Positions 10,288 to 23,458 of a stretch of 64,000 nt of DNA are shown piece after piece. The stretch is from Lucifuga dentata (lineage: Eukaryota > Chordata > Actinopteri > Ophidiiformes > Bythitidae). Where the stretch lies: positions 117,352-181,351 of the forward strand of contig VXCM01000453.1 in assembly GCA_014773175.1 (NCBI GenBank). Reading direction: 5' to 3'. The position numbers were made by a program, and so were the translations under genes. The notes under the pieces were generated by a model. That model had not been told where the DNA came from. It ran no database searches and was given only the letters and a program-made list of their open reading frames with translations. Position 1 is the stretch's first letter. The number at the start of each line of letters is the position of its first letter.

Positions 10288-13093
10288 TGAAAAAGAAAAC
10301 ATCCTGCAGCACATCTATAGTTTCTGTGCTGTGCTCATGGTATTGAGTAGTATTTCCAAACTTCTGAAAACATTTGGGATCTACCGTGCATTCTGGTACT
10401 TTCTGTGCTGTTATGGATCGCAGCAGGAACGGCTGCAGCTGCTGATCATTGATTGGTCACACAACAGCTGACTGCTATGACATTGGAACAGTGCTTACGC
10501 ATATAGCTATGGTACAAATCAATCACCTCCTTCTGTCCGATCAGCTCACTATGTCAATGATACTCTGTCACCACTCATTTGATGTGTACCTGTAGTGTAC
10601 CTGCTGTAGGCTAAATGGTATTATGGCTTTGTCAGGGTAAAAGCTTGCAGAGGACAGATAACCACAAGTCTGTCTAACAGCCAAAATGAATAATGACTTC
10701 ATACGACTGCTGTTGAAAAGCTGTGATTCTTGTAATTGATCTGTGAATTTAGGTCAAGTAAATGCTGAATTGGAACAAAGCAAGGATTACAAACTGTAGG
10801 CATGATTGTACCAGAATCTACGCTGAACACCGGGCGGTTTGGGTTTACCATATGTACTCAGGTACCCAAAGTACAATGAGAATACTGAGGGAAAGAAGTT
10901 TAATTTTGCTGTTTTATCACAAAATCCCACATCATAACCTCTGTTTTGGAGATTTTCATGTCTTCAGATTTTGAGGCACTGAAAGTTAGGCAAAAAAATT
11001 TATCCAACTTTGGCAGTTGGCAACTAATGAGGCTAAATTTCAGCCTCATCAGCATTCAGTTTTAGAAGGGCCGCGAACCCGAATTATTTGCCCAAACAAT
11101 GAATTTCTGTCATCTCAGAAATTTTGGTTGGTTGAGAAGTCTCATGTGCCAATTTACATTTGAATGAATATATCTGAGCATGCTATGATCATATTCTTTT
11201 GAGTGGATTAAAGCTTTATTGGAAAATGTCATGTCAATCATCCAGGTCACTGAATATTAAGCCTACAAATCGCATTCAGCCATTTGATATCAAACGTATT
11301 CTTTATGCTCATACCTATTGAAAATAGGCCTTTGCTTATTTGCAAATAATGCCTGGTATGCACATGTGCAGATGTGTATGTAAATTTATGTATGAGTTTG
11401 CCTGTTTGGACACGCATGTGCATGCTAACACTGTCTTGTAGCTGTGAGCAGAATAGCAAAATTGCCACGGTGAAGGTCAGGGAGGTGGTGTGGGCTTAAG
11501 AGTGCTGCTGCGCTGTGGCTGATTTGACAATGAGGAGGTGTTTTCTATAAGCTCTGGCCTCCAAAGCCACATCGAGCCATTAATCAAAAAGACTGTGGGA
11601 CCATGTTAAGTAAGGCAGTGTGCTTTTGGGTGCTTAGCCAGCACCCAAACGGTACCACAAAACAGAGAAAACTGAAATATTTCAATCAAAATAAATGCCA
11701 GAATCTGTCAATCTTATATTTTCATCCCAGCGTGTCATGACTAACTACTAAACAAGAGCAAACAACTTTCTGAAACACAATTTTATCAACCTATTCTATA
11801 AAATTCATCAAGTCATTATTTAAAACTACCTTATTATATTATTATTATTACTACCTTATTATATTATGTGAGAAAGCACTGTAATCTTTGTAGGAAAGTG
11901 TTATATAAATACAGTTTAGAATAGAAGTAGCATTTTTTGTGGCTATTTCATATCATACCAGTGGTGAACGTAAAAATACAACCGCATACAAACAAGCACA
12001 CACACACACACACAACACACAAACCATCCGCTGAGTCAAAGTTCCATTTCCCATATGCTTCATTAATCCAAATTCATCATTACATAACTGTGCTAAATGC
12101 TCACAAGAGTGGAAGGGTACAGCTCCCCCCCCTGCAATTTGTGTGTCTTTGCATGTGTTTGTCTGCTTGAGCTTGATTCTCTGTGTGTGTGTGTAAGAAA
12201 GTGACCGGGAGTCTGTGCAAGACAGAAAGAAAATCGTGTGTGTGTGCATGTGTAGGGGGAGAGAGTGAGAGAGACAGTAGTAAGTTTTGTTTTTAAGAAT
12301 GATTTTTGTACTTTTTTTTGCATCTATCTATTGCATCCATAATAAATATATCTACTCTATGTAACCACACACAGTGCATGCCATCCCCCTTAAAACACAC
12401 ACATGCATCCTAATGACAGCACATGACAAATGCTACTTGAGCTGAAAGCATTGATACATAATCTGTGTGTGTTTATGTGTGTTTGTCTTTGGCAGAGAGC
12501 CTCTCTTTGCTTGGCGTTGGGCCTGGTTGTACGGGAAACAGCAGCAGCTCTGCCAGTGACAAGATTAAGACCTATTCCGTACGTTCTCCTGTCCAAGACA
12601 CCACACACACACGTACACACACAGACACACACAGCACTGCCAACAACACCCAGCTAACAAACTAACACAGCCTCCAGTGGCACATGAAATGCATCAGTGA
12701 ACAGAGCCTGGCTCCTGCTCCGGGGACGTTGTGTACATACTGTCAGCAGCCGCTCACATCGTGGGGATTTCAAAGAACATATGGCAGCTTGTCGTTGGGA
12801 AACAGACTGTGTCAGGATCTAAACAAACTAAGAGCCATACCTAGAAAAGCCATTAAGTGTCTGTTATCTGCCATGCACAAACATACACATGTCCAGACAG
12901 AGACACACGCCAACTAATGTGGACGGCACGTGATCGTGACGGGCCAATAGTGATTCTCAAACTGGGTCATGGACGTTATTGGAGAGGATGACCTCATCGC
13001 AACATTTGGAGCCATGAAGCAGCTTTCCACAGTTTCCCAGTTATTCACAACTCCACACTGTAGCTCAGCTGAGACAAGAAATACATGGGTTAA

Positions 13094-13185
13094 AGGACCA
13101 CACCTGTGGTTTTGCATGTTTGAACCCAAAATACACAAACAACGTACACATTACACTGACAACCATTTTCCAAAACATACTGCTA
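13094..13185. mobile_element. MITE terminal fragment
   Basis: TTAA (13090-13093) is followed by AGGACCACACCTGTGGTTTT and then the subterminal aaccattttccaaaacatac. The remainder of the element is missing or unrecognisable. Confidence 0.75.
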
Positions 13186-14100
13186 AGTCAATAATCAGGA
13201 GTTTTGAGTCATTTTCAGTTATTATTAATATAATGTTAATACACAAACAACTAACAAAGCAGACAAAACTACCTGCACTGTCAACTCTTAATGAGTCCAA
13301 CGCCATGTCAATCCATCATTGTCATGGAGATGATGGGACAGCGGAGAAAGCTGAGAATTTTGACTCATTGTGTTGCAGCGATGTCTTGCAGATAATACAA
13401 ATAATAGATATAAAGAGTATATTTTGCTCAGAGTCTGGAGATGGTTCGGTCCGGATGTGGACCGGAGTCCAGAATTTGAGGATGACTGACGTAAACAATT
13501 CCGCTCAAGATGCACGTACGAGCTGCATAGTTAATGCGAAATATGATCCAGGCTTAAAGGCCGCAGTATACTTCATCCGGCTTGGCCTGTTCAACTGAGT
13601 CGGAGACCTCTTCGGACATCCTCCATGTTATACCTTTTCAGAATGCCCATACAGGAAGGCTGAGTGAAAGCCGCCATCATAGAGAGGGGAGGCGGAGAAG
13701 TGTGAGTGTGTGATCCCGTCTTTATTTTTGTAATGTCAGCTCAATCATATAAACTGGAAAACAGTACAAACTTTCATTTTAGATGTGGGGAGGGGTTGTT
13801 AACAGGAATTTGGTGTCTTCCGTATATTTTTTGTGATGTCCACTTGCTTATAAACGGCGATATAAACGTGAATGACGGAGCAAACTTTCACTTTGAATTC
13901 TCTCTGTGGAGCATGGACACAGTGATAAAGAGAAAAAAAGAGAGCCTGAGAAAGAAATTTTCACCCCCACCCCCCCCCGNACCTCCCAATAAAGGGCCAA
14001 TAGCCATGTGAAACAGGTGTGCCTGGCGGAGCTGGAGTTGGAGAGTAGCAAAAATTATTAATTTAACCAGCAGGAAAGGGGATTTCCGCTACCTTCCAAC

Positions 14101-14230
14101 TCTGACAGATATGTTGGAGAAAATGTACCGTGGCCTTAAGCAATATAGCAATGGACCACAGCTAGATGGGATTCAGTGCCTTGCTCAATGGCACTTCAGC
14201 ATGATGGATGCTTGAGCATGGAATTCCACA
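14101..14230. repeat. Dispersed repeat fragment (cagtgccttgctcaatggca type)
   Basis: Contains cagtgccttgctcaatggca followed by cttcagcatgatgg, a phrase I recognise from a widespread fish repeat. A weaker relative lies near 27295 (gtatcttgctcaatgacaca). The family is not identified. Confidence 0.4.
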
Positions 14231-14527
14231 TTTTTCCTCACTCATCATAGTCCTTAACTACTGCTAAGTTTTCCAGGTCTTGGCTAATCACGTTCACCTC
14301 TGGCTGAACTATATAACTCCATCTGCATTTTGTGGCTGCAGCTATGACCTCTCGCCACTCTGAGAACACGGCTCAGCAGAGAGAGAGAGAGAGAGCTCCC
14401 ATGCATTCACCCTCGCTCCTCCACTAACATGCCATCTCTCTGTTCCCATGGCAACCCCTCATCTATTCCCATAGCACCTGCCTGCTGTCCAGGAGACACA
14501 TGGAGATGTGACACTGACAGATGAGGT

Positions 14528-14553
14528 GAGAGAGAGAGAGAGAGAGAGAGAGA
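14528..14553. repeat. (GA)n microsatellite
   Basis: 13 units. Confidence 0.9.
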
Positions 14554-14849
14554 ATTGATGCCATTTGGCATTTAAAAACCTGCAGAAAGGATCAGTTAAT
14601 GTTACAGTTTCTAAATATTTTCATCATGACGGATCATTACATAAACAAAATCAAGTTAGCATTCACTGGAATGAATTAGCATTAGCATCACCAGCCACAT
14701 GCATGTGCGTATGCATATGGGTTAGTGAGTGAATGCTAACAGTGACAACAAGACAATTTTAGGGAAAATGAGGGAGAAATGTGAACATTAAGGAAGGGAC
14801 AGATGCATTCTGTAGGAATATGTTGAAAATTCTGGAATGTGATGCCTTA

Positions 14850-15227
<378 letters not shown>

Positions 15228-15709
15228 TTAGACACACACACACACACACACACACAAAAAAATGTGGTTGTATGCCAAAAAATAATACAAAGTCACAGAG
15301 TTGATGCAGATGAATGGAAAAATATGACATGATGATGACAAATAATGACTGAATGATGAAGTGAGGTGAAGTCTTACCAGCATCCATCTGTTACTGGACA
15401 AAGAGCCGGAATGTTACTATGACAACAGAGCCATAAGCACAGGTCTGGTCTGCAGGATGAGATGATGGATATGGGGAGATATATGATGTCACATATGACT
15501 ACACAGTATGGACGCCCAATGCACACATGCAGACAAACATGCTACATGATATATAGTGACGTGTCATAATTATGTTAAACAACAGGTTTATTGATTTTAT
15601 TTTCTAGCTTTCTGACTAAGAAAAATACAGTCAATGAAACCTGAAAGAAAGGATGTTTTAAATTATTAATTATAAATGATGGGAAACAACATTTTAATTA
15701 AGGTATTAA

Positions 15710-16226
15710 TGGACCGTGCCAGTGGTTTTGCATGTTCGAGCCCAACATATAAAATCTGCATACACATTAGATTAGTGCTAACTGTATTTCAAAATATACT
15801 ACTGGAGCGGTACATTTTCAAATTGTTTTTTCGACTTTCCAGAGTGCCATTGTTTCAGTTCATCCCAGTACTCTATAAAAATCAACTTGGAGGACTTGAA
15901 ACATGCTTGAGAGATAAATAATCCATCATAACAAACGCCATATCATCATTATTTTTGTCAAAGTTACTTAATTTAGCCAATCCAACACAGAGCTACTAGG
16001 AAGAAAATGTATTTTTCTACCAAAGAATATAGTTACAGGACAAGACAGCTTTTACTAGAGAAATTAAAATGACCTTGCCTTCTGCATTCATGCAAACATG
16101 TTAGCAGGACCAAAACAACACAAAACTAAAACAAGGTTTTATGCTTTGGAAAACAGTTAGCAATATGTAACAGGTATGCAAGTAGTATTTATTTGGTCAA
16201 AGACACAAAACCACTAGTATGATCCT
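15710..16226 (-). mobile_element. TTAA-flanked MITE, subfamily B, complete but diverged
   Basis: TTAA flanks lie at 15706-15709 and 16227-16230. The tips read TGGACCGTGCCAGTGGTTTT and, inverted, GGATCATACTAGTGGTTTTG. The reversed core motif aagaatatagttacaggaca is present. Confidence 0.87.
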
Positions 16227-16430
16227 TTAAGGGAAGAAAACGGGTAATATTTCCCTGAAATGTGCCACCTATAGCATTTTAAACATCATAATGATTATAA
16301 TCAAAGAACTTGGGCGACTTTAGTGAAAATCAAACTCTGACACCCTCTAGGCAGCTGCTAGCTAAAGAACAGAGTCACAACAAAGGCATCCATTAATATG
16401 TCCGACTCTGAATGAGTGAACTATGTATTT

Positions 16431-16490
16431 AATAATAATAATAATCATAATAATAATAATAATAATAATGATAATAATAATAATAATAAA
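16431..16490. repeat. (AAT)n microsatellite
   Basis: Trinucleotide run with a few substitutions, in the intron between exons 7 and 8. Confidence 0.93.
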
Positions 16491-16654
16491 TGAGCTATCC
16501 CTTTAAGCCCACATTCGAATAAACACCTATTCTGATGTCTCAGGCTTACTGAGTGTTAAAATGTTACATAAAGCAGCTTTAGCATATAATAGCAAGAATG
16601 CCATGGAAATGTGACAAACACCTTGCAACCCCCCACTTTCCTCCATCCTGGTAC

Positions 16655-16927
16655 CTTTGCAGCGATTGATGCAGCGGTGATGTGGGAGGAGGAGCTGTCC
16701 TCGGTGGATGCTACACCACTGTCCTTCTTCTCTTCATCCTCCTCTTCACACTGCACACCCTTGTCCTCTGTCTGGCGGCGTGGCGAACTGTTGGTTGGAG
16801 GTGAGAGGGGCGGCGGCGGCGACGGAAGGTCCTCCAGCTCGTCTGCCGCCTCCTTCACCTTCACCACCGCGTCCCGAAGAAGGTCAATGGCGTGGGGCAG
16901 CGCCGGCAGGATAAACTGGAAGCATTC
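16655..16927 (-). CDS. gphn: gephyrin exon 7 (end of G domain and first half of linker; human residues 153-243)
   Basis: This 273-nt, phase 0-0 exon has a ctgctccag acceptor and a gcaaag|gtacca donor. It starts [20 protein letters not shown] and closes the G domain. It then enters the flexible linker with a proline run ([11 protein letters not shown]), the GVQC sequence, an acidic stretch (EEEDEEKK) and a Ser-rich end. Counting with human numbering, the Ser-Pro sites at 188, 194 and 200 (described as Pin1 docking sites) and palmitoylated Cys212 are all kept. The region reported to bind dynein light chain (about 203-212) is also kept. Differences from human cluster in the disordered part, for example TNSSPRR instead of PTTSPHK. 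Reading through the donor would give VPGWRK, so the splice at AAG|GT is chosen by human exon structure and by the next exon's fit. Confidence 0.97.
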
Positions 16928-17524
16928 CTGGAGCAGAAGGAGGGGAGGGGAGGAGGGAAGCAGGGTTGGAAATAAGATTTGACGTGTAGACATCAGTGAC
17001 AAGAGGCGCGGTTGCAGCCAAGAACAAGAAAAGGGTGGTTTTCTCCTGAGCTTTGGGAACTCGATAATGAGTTGTCTCAGGATGCAAACATACAGATATG
17101 CAGGTTCCGCAGCTGAGGGAAATGTGTACATAAAATTTCATGTGCAAAAAAATCTGGCAGGAATATTGGAATACATCTATACAGTATACAAAAAAAGGTT
17201 GGCACTGTGGCACTGAAAGAGTTGGCTGGAATTGAAGGGAAGATATCATTACAAATCCTTCAACAGGCCATGCAGGATCAGTTGCATTCAGCACAAACAC
17301 ACACGCTGTTAAAAATGTCCTGCCGGGTTACAGAGGTTAAACTGAGCAATGCAAGAAACCTTTTCACAAGGATGCAACTTCAGGGCTCTTTGAGAACTCA
17401 TTCAGCAAAATACACTGACATATAATCAACTTTCCAAAAACAAAACTAGTGAAGCTGAAAGGTTTTTCTGGTCTGTGTGATGGTAACTCATCAATCATCA
17501 ATAAGCTGGTCTGCTAACTGAAAT

Positions 17525-17583
17525 GAAGAAGAAGAAGAAGAAGGAGAAGAAGAAGAAGAAGAAGAAGAAGAAGAAGAAGAAGA
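17525..17583. repeat. (GAA)n microsatellite
   Basis: About 19 units with one gga interruption, on the plus strand. The transcribed strand is (TTC)n. Confidence 0.94.
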
Positions 17584-18087
17584 TTGTAAACTGATAGATC
17601 GTTTAGAAGAGCACTGATGGAGGTTTGTTACTCTGAATACACCAGTGTCAATTTATTCATTTACCAATTTTAATCTGATTATGGTGTTTACACCATTTAT
17701 TTATTCCTTGAATGGATTAGAATGGATTAGAATCAAAGTAAAAACATGAGTAAAACCATGTATAACTTTAGTTTTATCTTTCAGAAAATATCACATTTAG
17801 CTGGTTATTTTTTATTCCCTGTGACAAAATGTGATTCCTGAGCACGTTTATGAACATTATTGATATTAACAGCAATGGAGAAGGTACTCGCAGCTGAAGA
17901 AAAAAAATATAGTCAATCTTTGGAAAGACGATGCAAATGGATTGAATTTGGATTTCCAAATGGTATACCTACAGTGTGCAATTAGTAGTAGCAAATTAAA
18001 ATTTTCCTCATCTTCAATCTCAGCAGATAACAGCATCTCCCTCTGGCCACATTATGCAAGCTGATGCTTATTTCTTCCCCCCTCCCT

Positions 18088-18089
<2 letters not shown>

Positions 18090-18137
<48 letters not shown>
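18090..18137. repeat. (CT)n microsatellite
   Basis: 24 units. Confidence 0.94.
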
Positions 18138-18140
<3 letters not shown>

Positions 18141-18435
18141 AGTGAGCCTGTGGGCTCCGCTCCTCAGATATGCTAAATGCTCCATTCTCTTCACTCCCAA
18201 GACAAGAGCTAATCTGTGAAATTATTTATCTTCCTGTGTATTTTAAGCATAGAAAAAAATACATTATTAATCGCCTCCCTCTCCTTACGGTATCTATGCT
18301 GGTTGCACATGGCTTTCAGAGAAATCTTCCCACTCCACACCCTGTTCTACTGCATGCATATCGCAGGCTGGATTAAATCTGACAAAGTTAACCTCGATTT
18401 GACTGAATTAAAATCCCCTGGATTCACTGCAGGAA

Positions 18436-18466
<31 letters not shown>

Positions 18467-19075
18467 CACACAGTCTGAGATGCATGCATGATCAGAATAG
18501 CACCACCATACATGAAAAATACAAAACAGAGCTTAGATAGAGCTGAAGGTCTCTTCAGACCAGGAGATAAAAGAGCCCAAACAGCTGCATCATGCTGTGT
18601 AGCCGCAAGGTAACCTTCTCCTGCACCCGTCAGCATCCCGTGCCACACCGCAGACATCAACAGATACAAACTCACGCTCCTCAGCACATGGTAGACTGTT
18701 TATGTCTTGTTGTGGTTTGAAGCCCACATCTGAGTGATTTGGAAACCGTGGAAGGTAAGGGTGGTTGGCATGGGTTGAAAATTGGGCAAAAGAAGGAGTG
18801 AGGATGGTGTCGAGAGAGTGAAGACACTCTGCCTTCCTGTTTTGTGCTTTTATTGCGTGCCGAGGAAATTTTTCAGGAGTGTTTTNTTTTTTTTTTTTTT
18901 TGTTCTTATCCTCTGTTTTGTCCTGGTGGAAAGTAACTGTCAAGAACAGTAAAGAGTTGAATCCCTGGAAATCCCGCCAGCTGATGAGAAACACGAGCGA
19001 CAGGGATGGAAGAAGAGGGGGAAGGCACTGTTGACATGAAGGGCTAGATTGGAGGATGAGAGAGGATGACAGACT

Positions 19076-19134
19076 TAGAAAGAGAGAGAAAGAAAGAGAG
19101 AGAGAGAGAGAGAAAGCGAGAGAGAGAGAGAGAT
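19076..19134. repeat. (GA)n-rich tract
   Basis: Interrupted GA repeats. Confidence 0.9.
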
Positions 19135-20923
19135 AACGACTAAGACAGAGGATGAGAGCTTGATAGATTAAGACAGGTTTGGTAAAGGCCCTGTTATACT
19201 TGCAAAAACCTCAAGACGAGATGAAGAAAGAACAGGTCGGTGAATGCAAACTAGAACACCACATCCAACATCGGATGTGGTGTTCTTAAAGACAAATGCT
19301 TTTCATGCCACTGTGCTGTGTGTGTGTGTGTTACCCTCTACGGACACAAACTCTCAAAAACCACATATTCCTTCACATTATGCGAAAACAATATGCTGCC
19401 TTCACGGCTGAACAGGAGAATGGAGAATGTGTATTGAGTACATAAAATAACATTCTAAACTTCGATGTGTTAATCTGAAGATGTGTTAGCTAAGCTTGAT
19501 TTGTTCGGATCTTTTCAAAGCACTCGTTTGATTCGCTATGGCTAATCAAGAATGTAGTTCACTTCATGGTAACATCTGATTAGATAAATCAGATGGTTGA
19601 CCAAGTGAACAGTCCAGATCAATCAAAGGATCACTACATCTCCTTGTAGTTGGTTCGAATGATTTGATTTGTTTATGACTGAACCGAGGCCACTTCCTCA
19701 AATGGGCCTGGATTCAGTTGTTTTGGACCTTCGAAAATGTACTGGAGTCTGATTTAACAAGACTAAACCAGGTGTGAACACCTTAATCCAGTGCAAGATG
19801 TAAAAGGGTGTGACACCAATCTGATAACGCACGCTTCAACTTCTGGACTTGTGGTGGCGCTGCAGGACAAAGCTGCTCCTAACTGCCCTGCAAACACGAA
19901 AACAAACCCAGCAGAAATAGGAAGTAGTTTCCGGGTTTAGTCACCCACACAACAAAATGTGGAAGCAATGAAAAGAGAATTGTTTATTTATGAAGAGGAG
20001 GAATAGGTGTTATTTGCCTCCCCTCACCCCCCACTCCTCTTCCTTCACACCTGCTTCCTCTTTCTCCACATGTCTTTGCTTGGCCAGTCATCAATGTAGG
20101 TACATTTACATTACAGAAAAATCGAGTGGTGCGAGACCTTTGTGACCCTCAAAAGCGACTTCTGCTGCAGCTGTTTCAGCCGCAATTACATCACTTTTTC
20201 CTTGCGCCCACTGCTGCATCCGCCTCAAGCATAAACCGGGCTTAAATGGACTGATGGATCTCTTCAGACATTAACGCCAGACAACAACAAAGCCGCAGTT
20301 ACATTCTGATGTGCTTTCAGTGTTTGCTTGCTTTGCATCTTTTTATTCACAAGTGCATCAGAGTTCTGATGTTGTAGAAAACATTTCATTCAGTCACCAA
20401 ACACTGAAGCTTCCTATTGAAAATGATGGCATTGATTGGTGCTGTAGGTGAGGCAGGTTCCATTGCAGGATTTCGTTGCAGGAACAAAATAGAAACAGCA
20501 GCACATTTAAATAACGAGCGGCTGACTTGTTCATTATCTCAGCTGGATATCCAAATGTACAATTGTATTAAATAGTGTAAATGAGGTCAAAGATGGACAA
20601 AACGAGTAGGCGCAAAGACACAGCCAGCAGTCTGACATATAGGCTTTCCTCTGACCAGCTTGGCTGGACTTCCGTGTTATTTTATGATAGGAGATCATCA
20701 TAATAAAAGCCTGCAATGGGTTGTTTGTGCCGTTAACTTTAAGAGGGGGTTGATGAGGGAGACACTAATATGGCAGCAGATGGGGGGGAGGTGGTGTAAT
20801 TGATTAAAAGAAATACTAAAATCGATCAGGAGAAGAGGATGAATAACAAGACAGAGACAGATGTGCAGGTCAGCACAGCAGAGAGAGACAGATGGAGGCA
20901 CAGGAAGAGACTGCCACGGGTGG

Positions 20924-20954
<31 letters not shown>

Positions 20955-21003
20955 TGCACGCGCACATATATACAAACTACATAGACACTTTCATAAATGT
21001 TAA

Positions 21004-21632
21004 AGGAGCATGTGTCACTTTTTTCATGTTTGAGACCAATAAATAAACCTGCATACATGTTACATTATTTGCTAACCATTTTCCAAAACATATATCTGGA
21101 GCGGTACATTTTTGAACATCCAGACTCCCGCTGGTTTCAGTTCATGCACTATTACAATCAACTTATAGAGACTTATAGAGACTTCAAGTGTTTGAGAAAG
21201 GAAATCCATGCATTGTTTTTATTTTTTGTCACAGTAACTTAATTTAACTAGCCTAACACGGAGCTGCACAGAAGAAAATGTATGTCTCCGCCAGGGAATA
21301 TAGTCCCAGGAGAAGACAGCTTTTACNGAGCTGCACAGAAGAAAATGTATGTCTCCGCCAGGGAATATAGTCCCAGGAGAAGACAGCTTTTACCAAGACA
21401 TTAAAAATGACAGTGCTTTCTACACTTGGACGTGTGTGTTTGCAGGTGAAACATTGAATTTTAAGGAGGGTGTATCACCTGAACATTTGATTTTGAAAGG
21501 TTAATGGATTTGGTAAAATAACAGAAAAACTAAAATATGGTCTTATGTTTTGGAAATTGGTTGTCAGTAACATAACATGTACGCGGGTTGTATTTATTGG
21601 GCTTAAACATGCAAACTCACTGGTATGATCCT
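21004..21632 (-). mobile_element. TTAA-flanked MITE, subfamily B, with false internal duplication
   Basis: TTAA flanks lie at 21000-21003 and 21633-21636. The tips are AGGAGCATGTGTCACTTTTT and, inverted, GGATCATACCAGTGAGTTTG. A 66-bp core segment is repeated either side of the N at 21327, which inflates the length by about 67 bp. Confidence 0.88.
21261..21393. other. Assembly gap (N at 21327) with 66-bp flanking duplication
   Basis: 21261-21326 and 21328-21393 are identical, starting gagctgcacagaag. It lies inside a MITE. Confidence 0.88.
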
Positions 21633-21869
21633 TTAACACAAACCCATGCATGTACAAATGCATACATGCACACATCTAGCACACACACAGGCATTTAAAT
21701 ACGCACACCTTGACTAACAAGTAACTAACAAGCAAATGCACCATGAAACATACCACAAATAAAAAAACAGAGATCCATATAACCATATCCACATGCCAAC
21801 AATCAATCGTTTAACTGAACACACACACACACACACAGATAATGACTACATGGCAACAGATGTTTGCAG

Positions 21870-21872
<3 letters not shown>

Positions 21873-21905
<33 letters not shown>
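21873..21905. repeat. (GT)n microsatellite
   Basis: About 16 units. Confidence 0.93.
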
Positions 21906-21912
<7 letters not shown>

Positions 21913-22347
21913 GAAGATGACTTATAGTAGTGGTGTTTCTAGCACAATGCTAGGCTAATCCTGTCCATACTAAGATATATAAGAAGAGGTGAAGGTACCA
22001 CAATGTTTACTTCAGCATAGAACGCGTCTTGGATCATGGTTCTGACAAAATAAGAAATAAATACTTGACAAATAAATCCACATATATAAACTAGATTTTT
22101 GCCCTTTTCGCTTTGAAAACTGGGAATCTGAAATCATCAAATAGGTGGTGTCCACTTTCGTTATTCAGTACAGTCACTACAACCCTTAAAGGACCATACC
22201 ATCCATTTTGCATGTTTGAGCTTAATATATTCAATTTTCATACATGTAATGTTACTGACAACCATTTCCCTACTGGAACGGTGAGTTAAAAAAAATTTTT
22301 CCTACCTTCCAGACCTCCATTGGTTTCACTTCATTTTGGTACACCAT

Positions 22348-22478
22348 TAAAATCAACTTGTTGATACTTGAAATATTCTTGGGATAGGTAATCCATCATC
22401 GCGAACAAGACGNTAAAATCAACTTGTTGATACTTGAAATATTCTTGGGATAGGTAATCCATCATCGCGAACAAGACG
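22348..22478. other. Assembly gap (N at 22413) with 65-bp flanking duplication
   Basis: 22348-22412 equals 22414-22478 (taaaatcaacttgttg … gaacaagacg). It lies inside a MITE. Confidence 0.88.
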
Positions 22479-22606
22479 TGTATTCAGGATTTTTCAAAGT
22501 TACGTAATTTTAGCGTTTAAGCGCAATAAAAACAGGAGTGAATGTATGTCTCCTTCGGGAATATAGTCCCGAAAGAAGACCTGCGTTTATTGAAAAATTT
22601 AAACAG

Positions 22607-22642
22607 CCTGCTAATAGTTACAGTCGTGTAACTATTAGCAGG
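22607..22642. repeat. Perfect hairpin, 16-bp arms, 4-nt loop
   Basis: The arms cctgctaatagttaca and tgtaactattagcagg are separated by gtcg, inside the MITE at 22190-22827. Other subfamily A copies carry only one arm-like sequence (ctgctaataattacgcag, reverse orientation), so the second arm is new in this copy. Confidence 0.85.
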
Positions 22643-22947
22643 CAAAACATCGATTTTTAAGGTGGGTGCATTGCTTGAATATTTGATTTTGAAAGAGTAA
22701 GAGGTTTTGCAAAATATCAGGAAAGCTGAAATACAGTTGTATCCTTTGGGAAATGATTGTCAGTAAAGTAGCATGTATGAAAATTGAATATATTAGGCTC
22801 AAACATGCAAAGTGGTGGTATGGTCCTTTAATATAGTGCTAGCTGATTTAGCTAGCACCTTAGCTTGCACTTAGCCTGATCTCTGGACACATCTGAAATA
22901 ATCACACTGGAGGAGGAAAGTGTTCATTTTGACTTTTGGAAACTTAC

Positions 22948-23014
22948 CTGTGAGCCTTTCTTGCTTCCTGGTAAGTTAATGATGAGCGTCTTCCCTCGAA
23001 TACCACAAACAGGT
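22948..23014 (-). CDS. gphn: gephyrin exon 6 (G domain; human residues 130-152)
   Basis: This 67-nt exon follows a tgttgcag acceptor and ends cacag|gtaagt. Its first base completes Arg130. It then reads [20 protein letters not shown] and SQ, identical to human over these 22 residues. The Leu-Pro-Gly-Ser/Ala loop is the second conserved molybdopterin-binding loop of MogA-like proteins. The exon ends in phase 0. A copy of the TTAA transposon family ends only 121 bp further into the downstream intron (22190-22827). Confidence 0.97.

Positions 23015-23458
<444 letters not shown>

Larger units (their letters stand above)
22190..22827 (-). mobile_element. TTAA-flanked MITE, subfamily A, with false internal duplication
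   Basis: TTAA flanks lie at 22186-22189 and 22828-22831. The termini match the 1352 and 5435 copies. A 65-bp segment is repeated either side of the N at 22413. A perfect 16-bp hairpin (22607-22642) is unique to this copy. Confidence 0.9.
16928..22947 (-). other. gphn: gphn intron between exons 6 and 7 (6.0 kb)
   Basis: Holds (GAA)n at 17525-17583, (CT)n at 18090-18137, a poly-T gap at 18886, two MITE copies (21004-21632 and 22190-22827), each containing a false duplication at an N, and several CA/GT runs. The 19200-20700 stretch shows no gene. Confidence 0.85.

Noticed and set aside
12969..13598. Plus-strand frame of 209 codons, the longest in the window
   Set aside because: It includes the tip of a MITE (13094-13185), has no recognisable domain and does not begin or end in a gene-like context.
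15372..15387. A 16-nt micro-exon between tttgtccag and gtaaga
   Set aside because: The length is not a multiple of three and it would shift the frame. The longer 72-nt version with a better acceptor is the more plausible reading and is reported instead.
16556..17131. Treating the 191-codon minus-strand frame as one exon
   Set aside because: Only 16655-16927 matches gephyrin. Sequence on both sides departs from the family exactly at consensus splice sites.
21261..21393. Tandem duplication within a MITE as a real structural variant
   Set aside because: The same 60-66 bp pattern occurs at six other single-N positions in unrelated sequence, so an assembly cause is far more likely.
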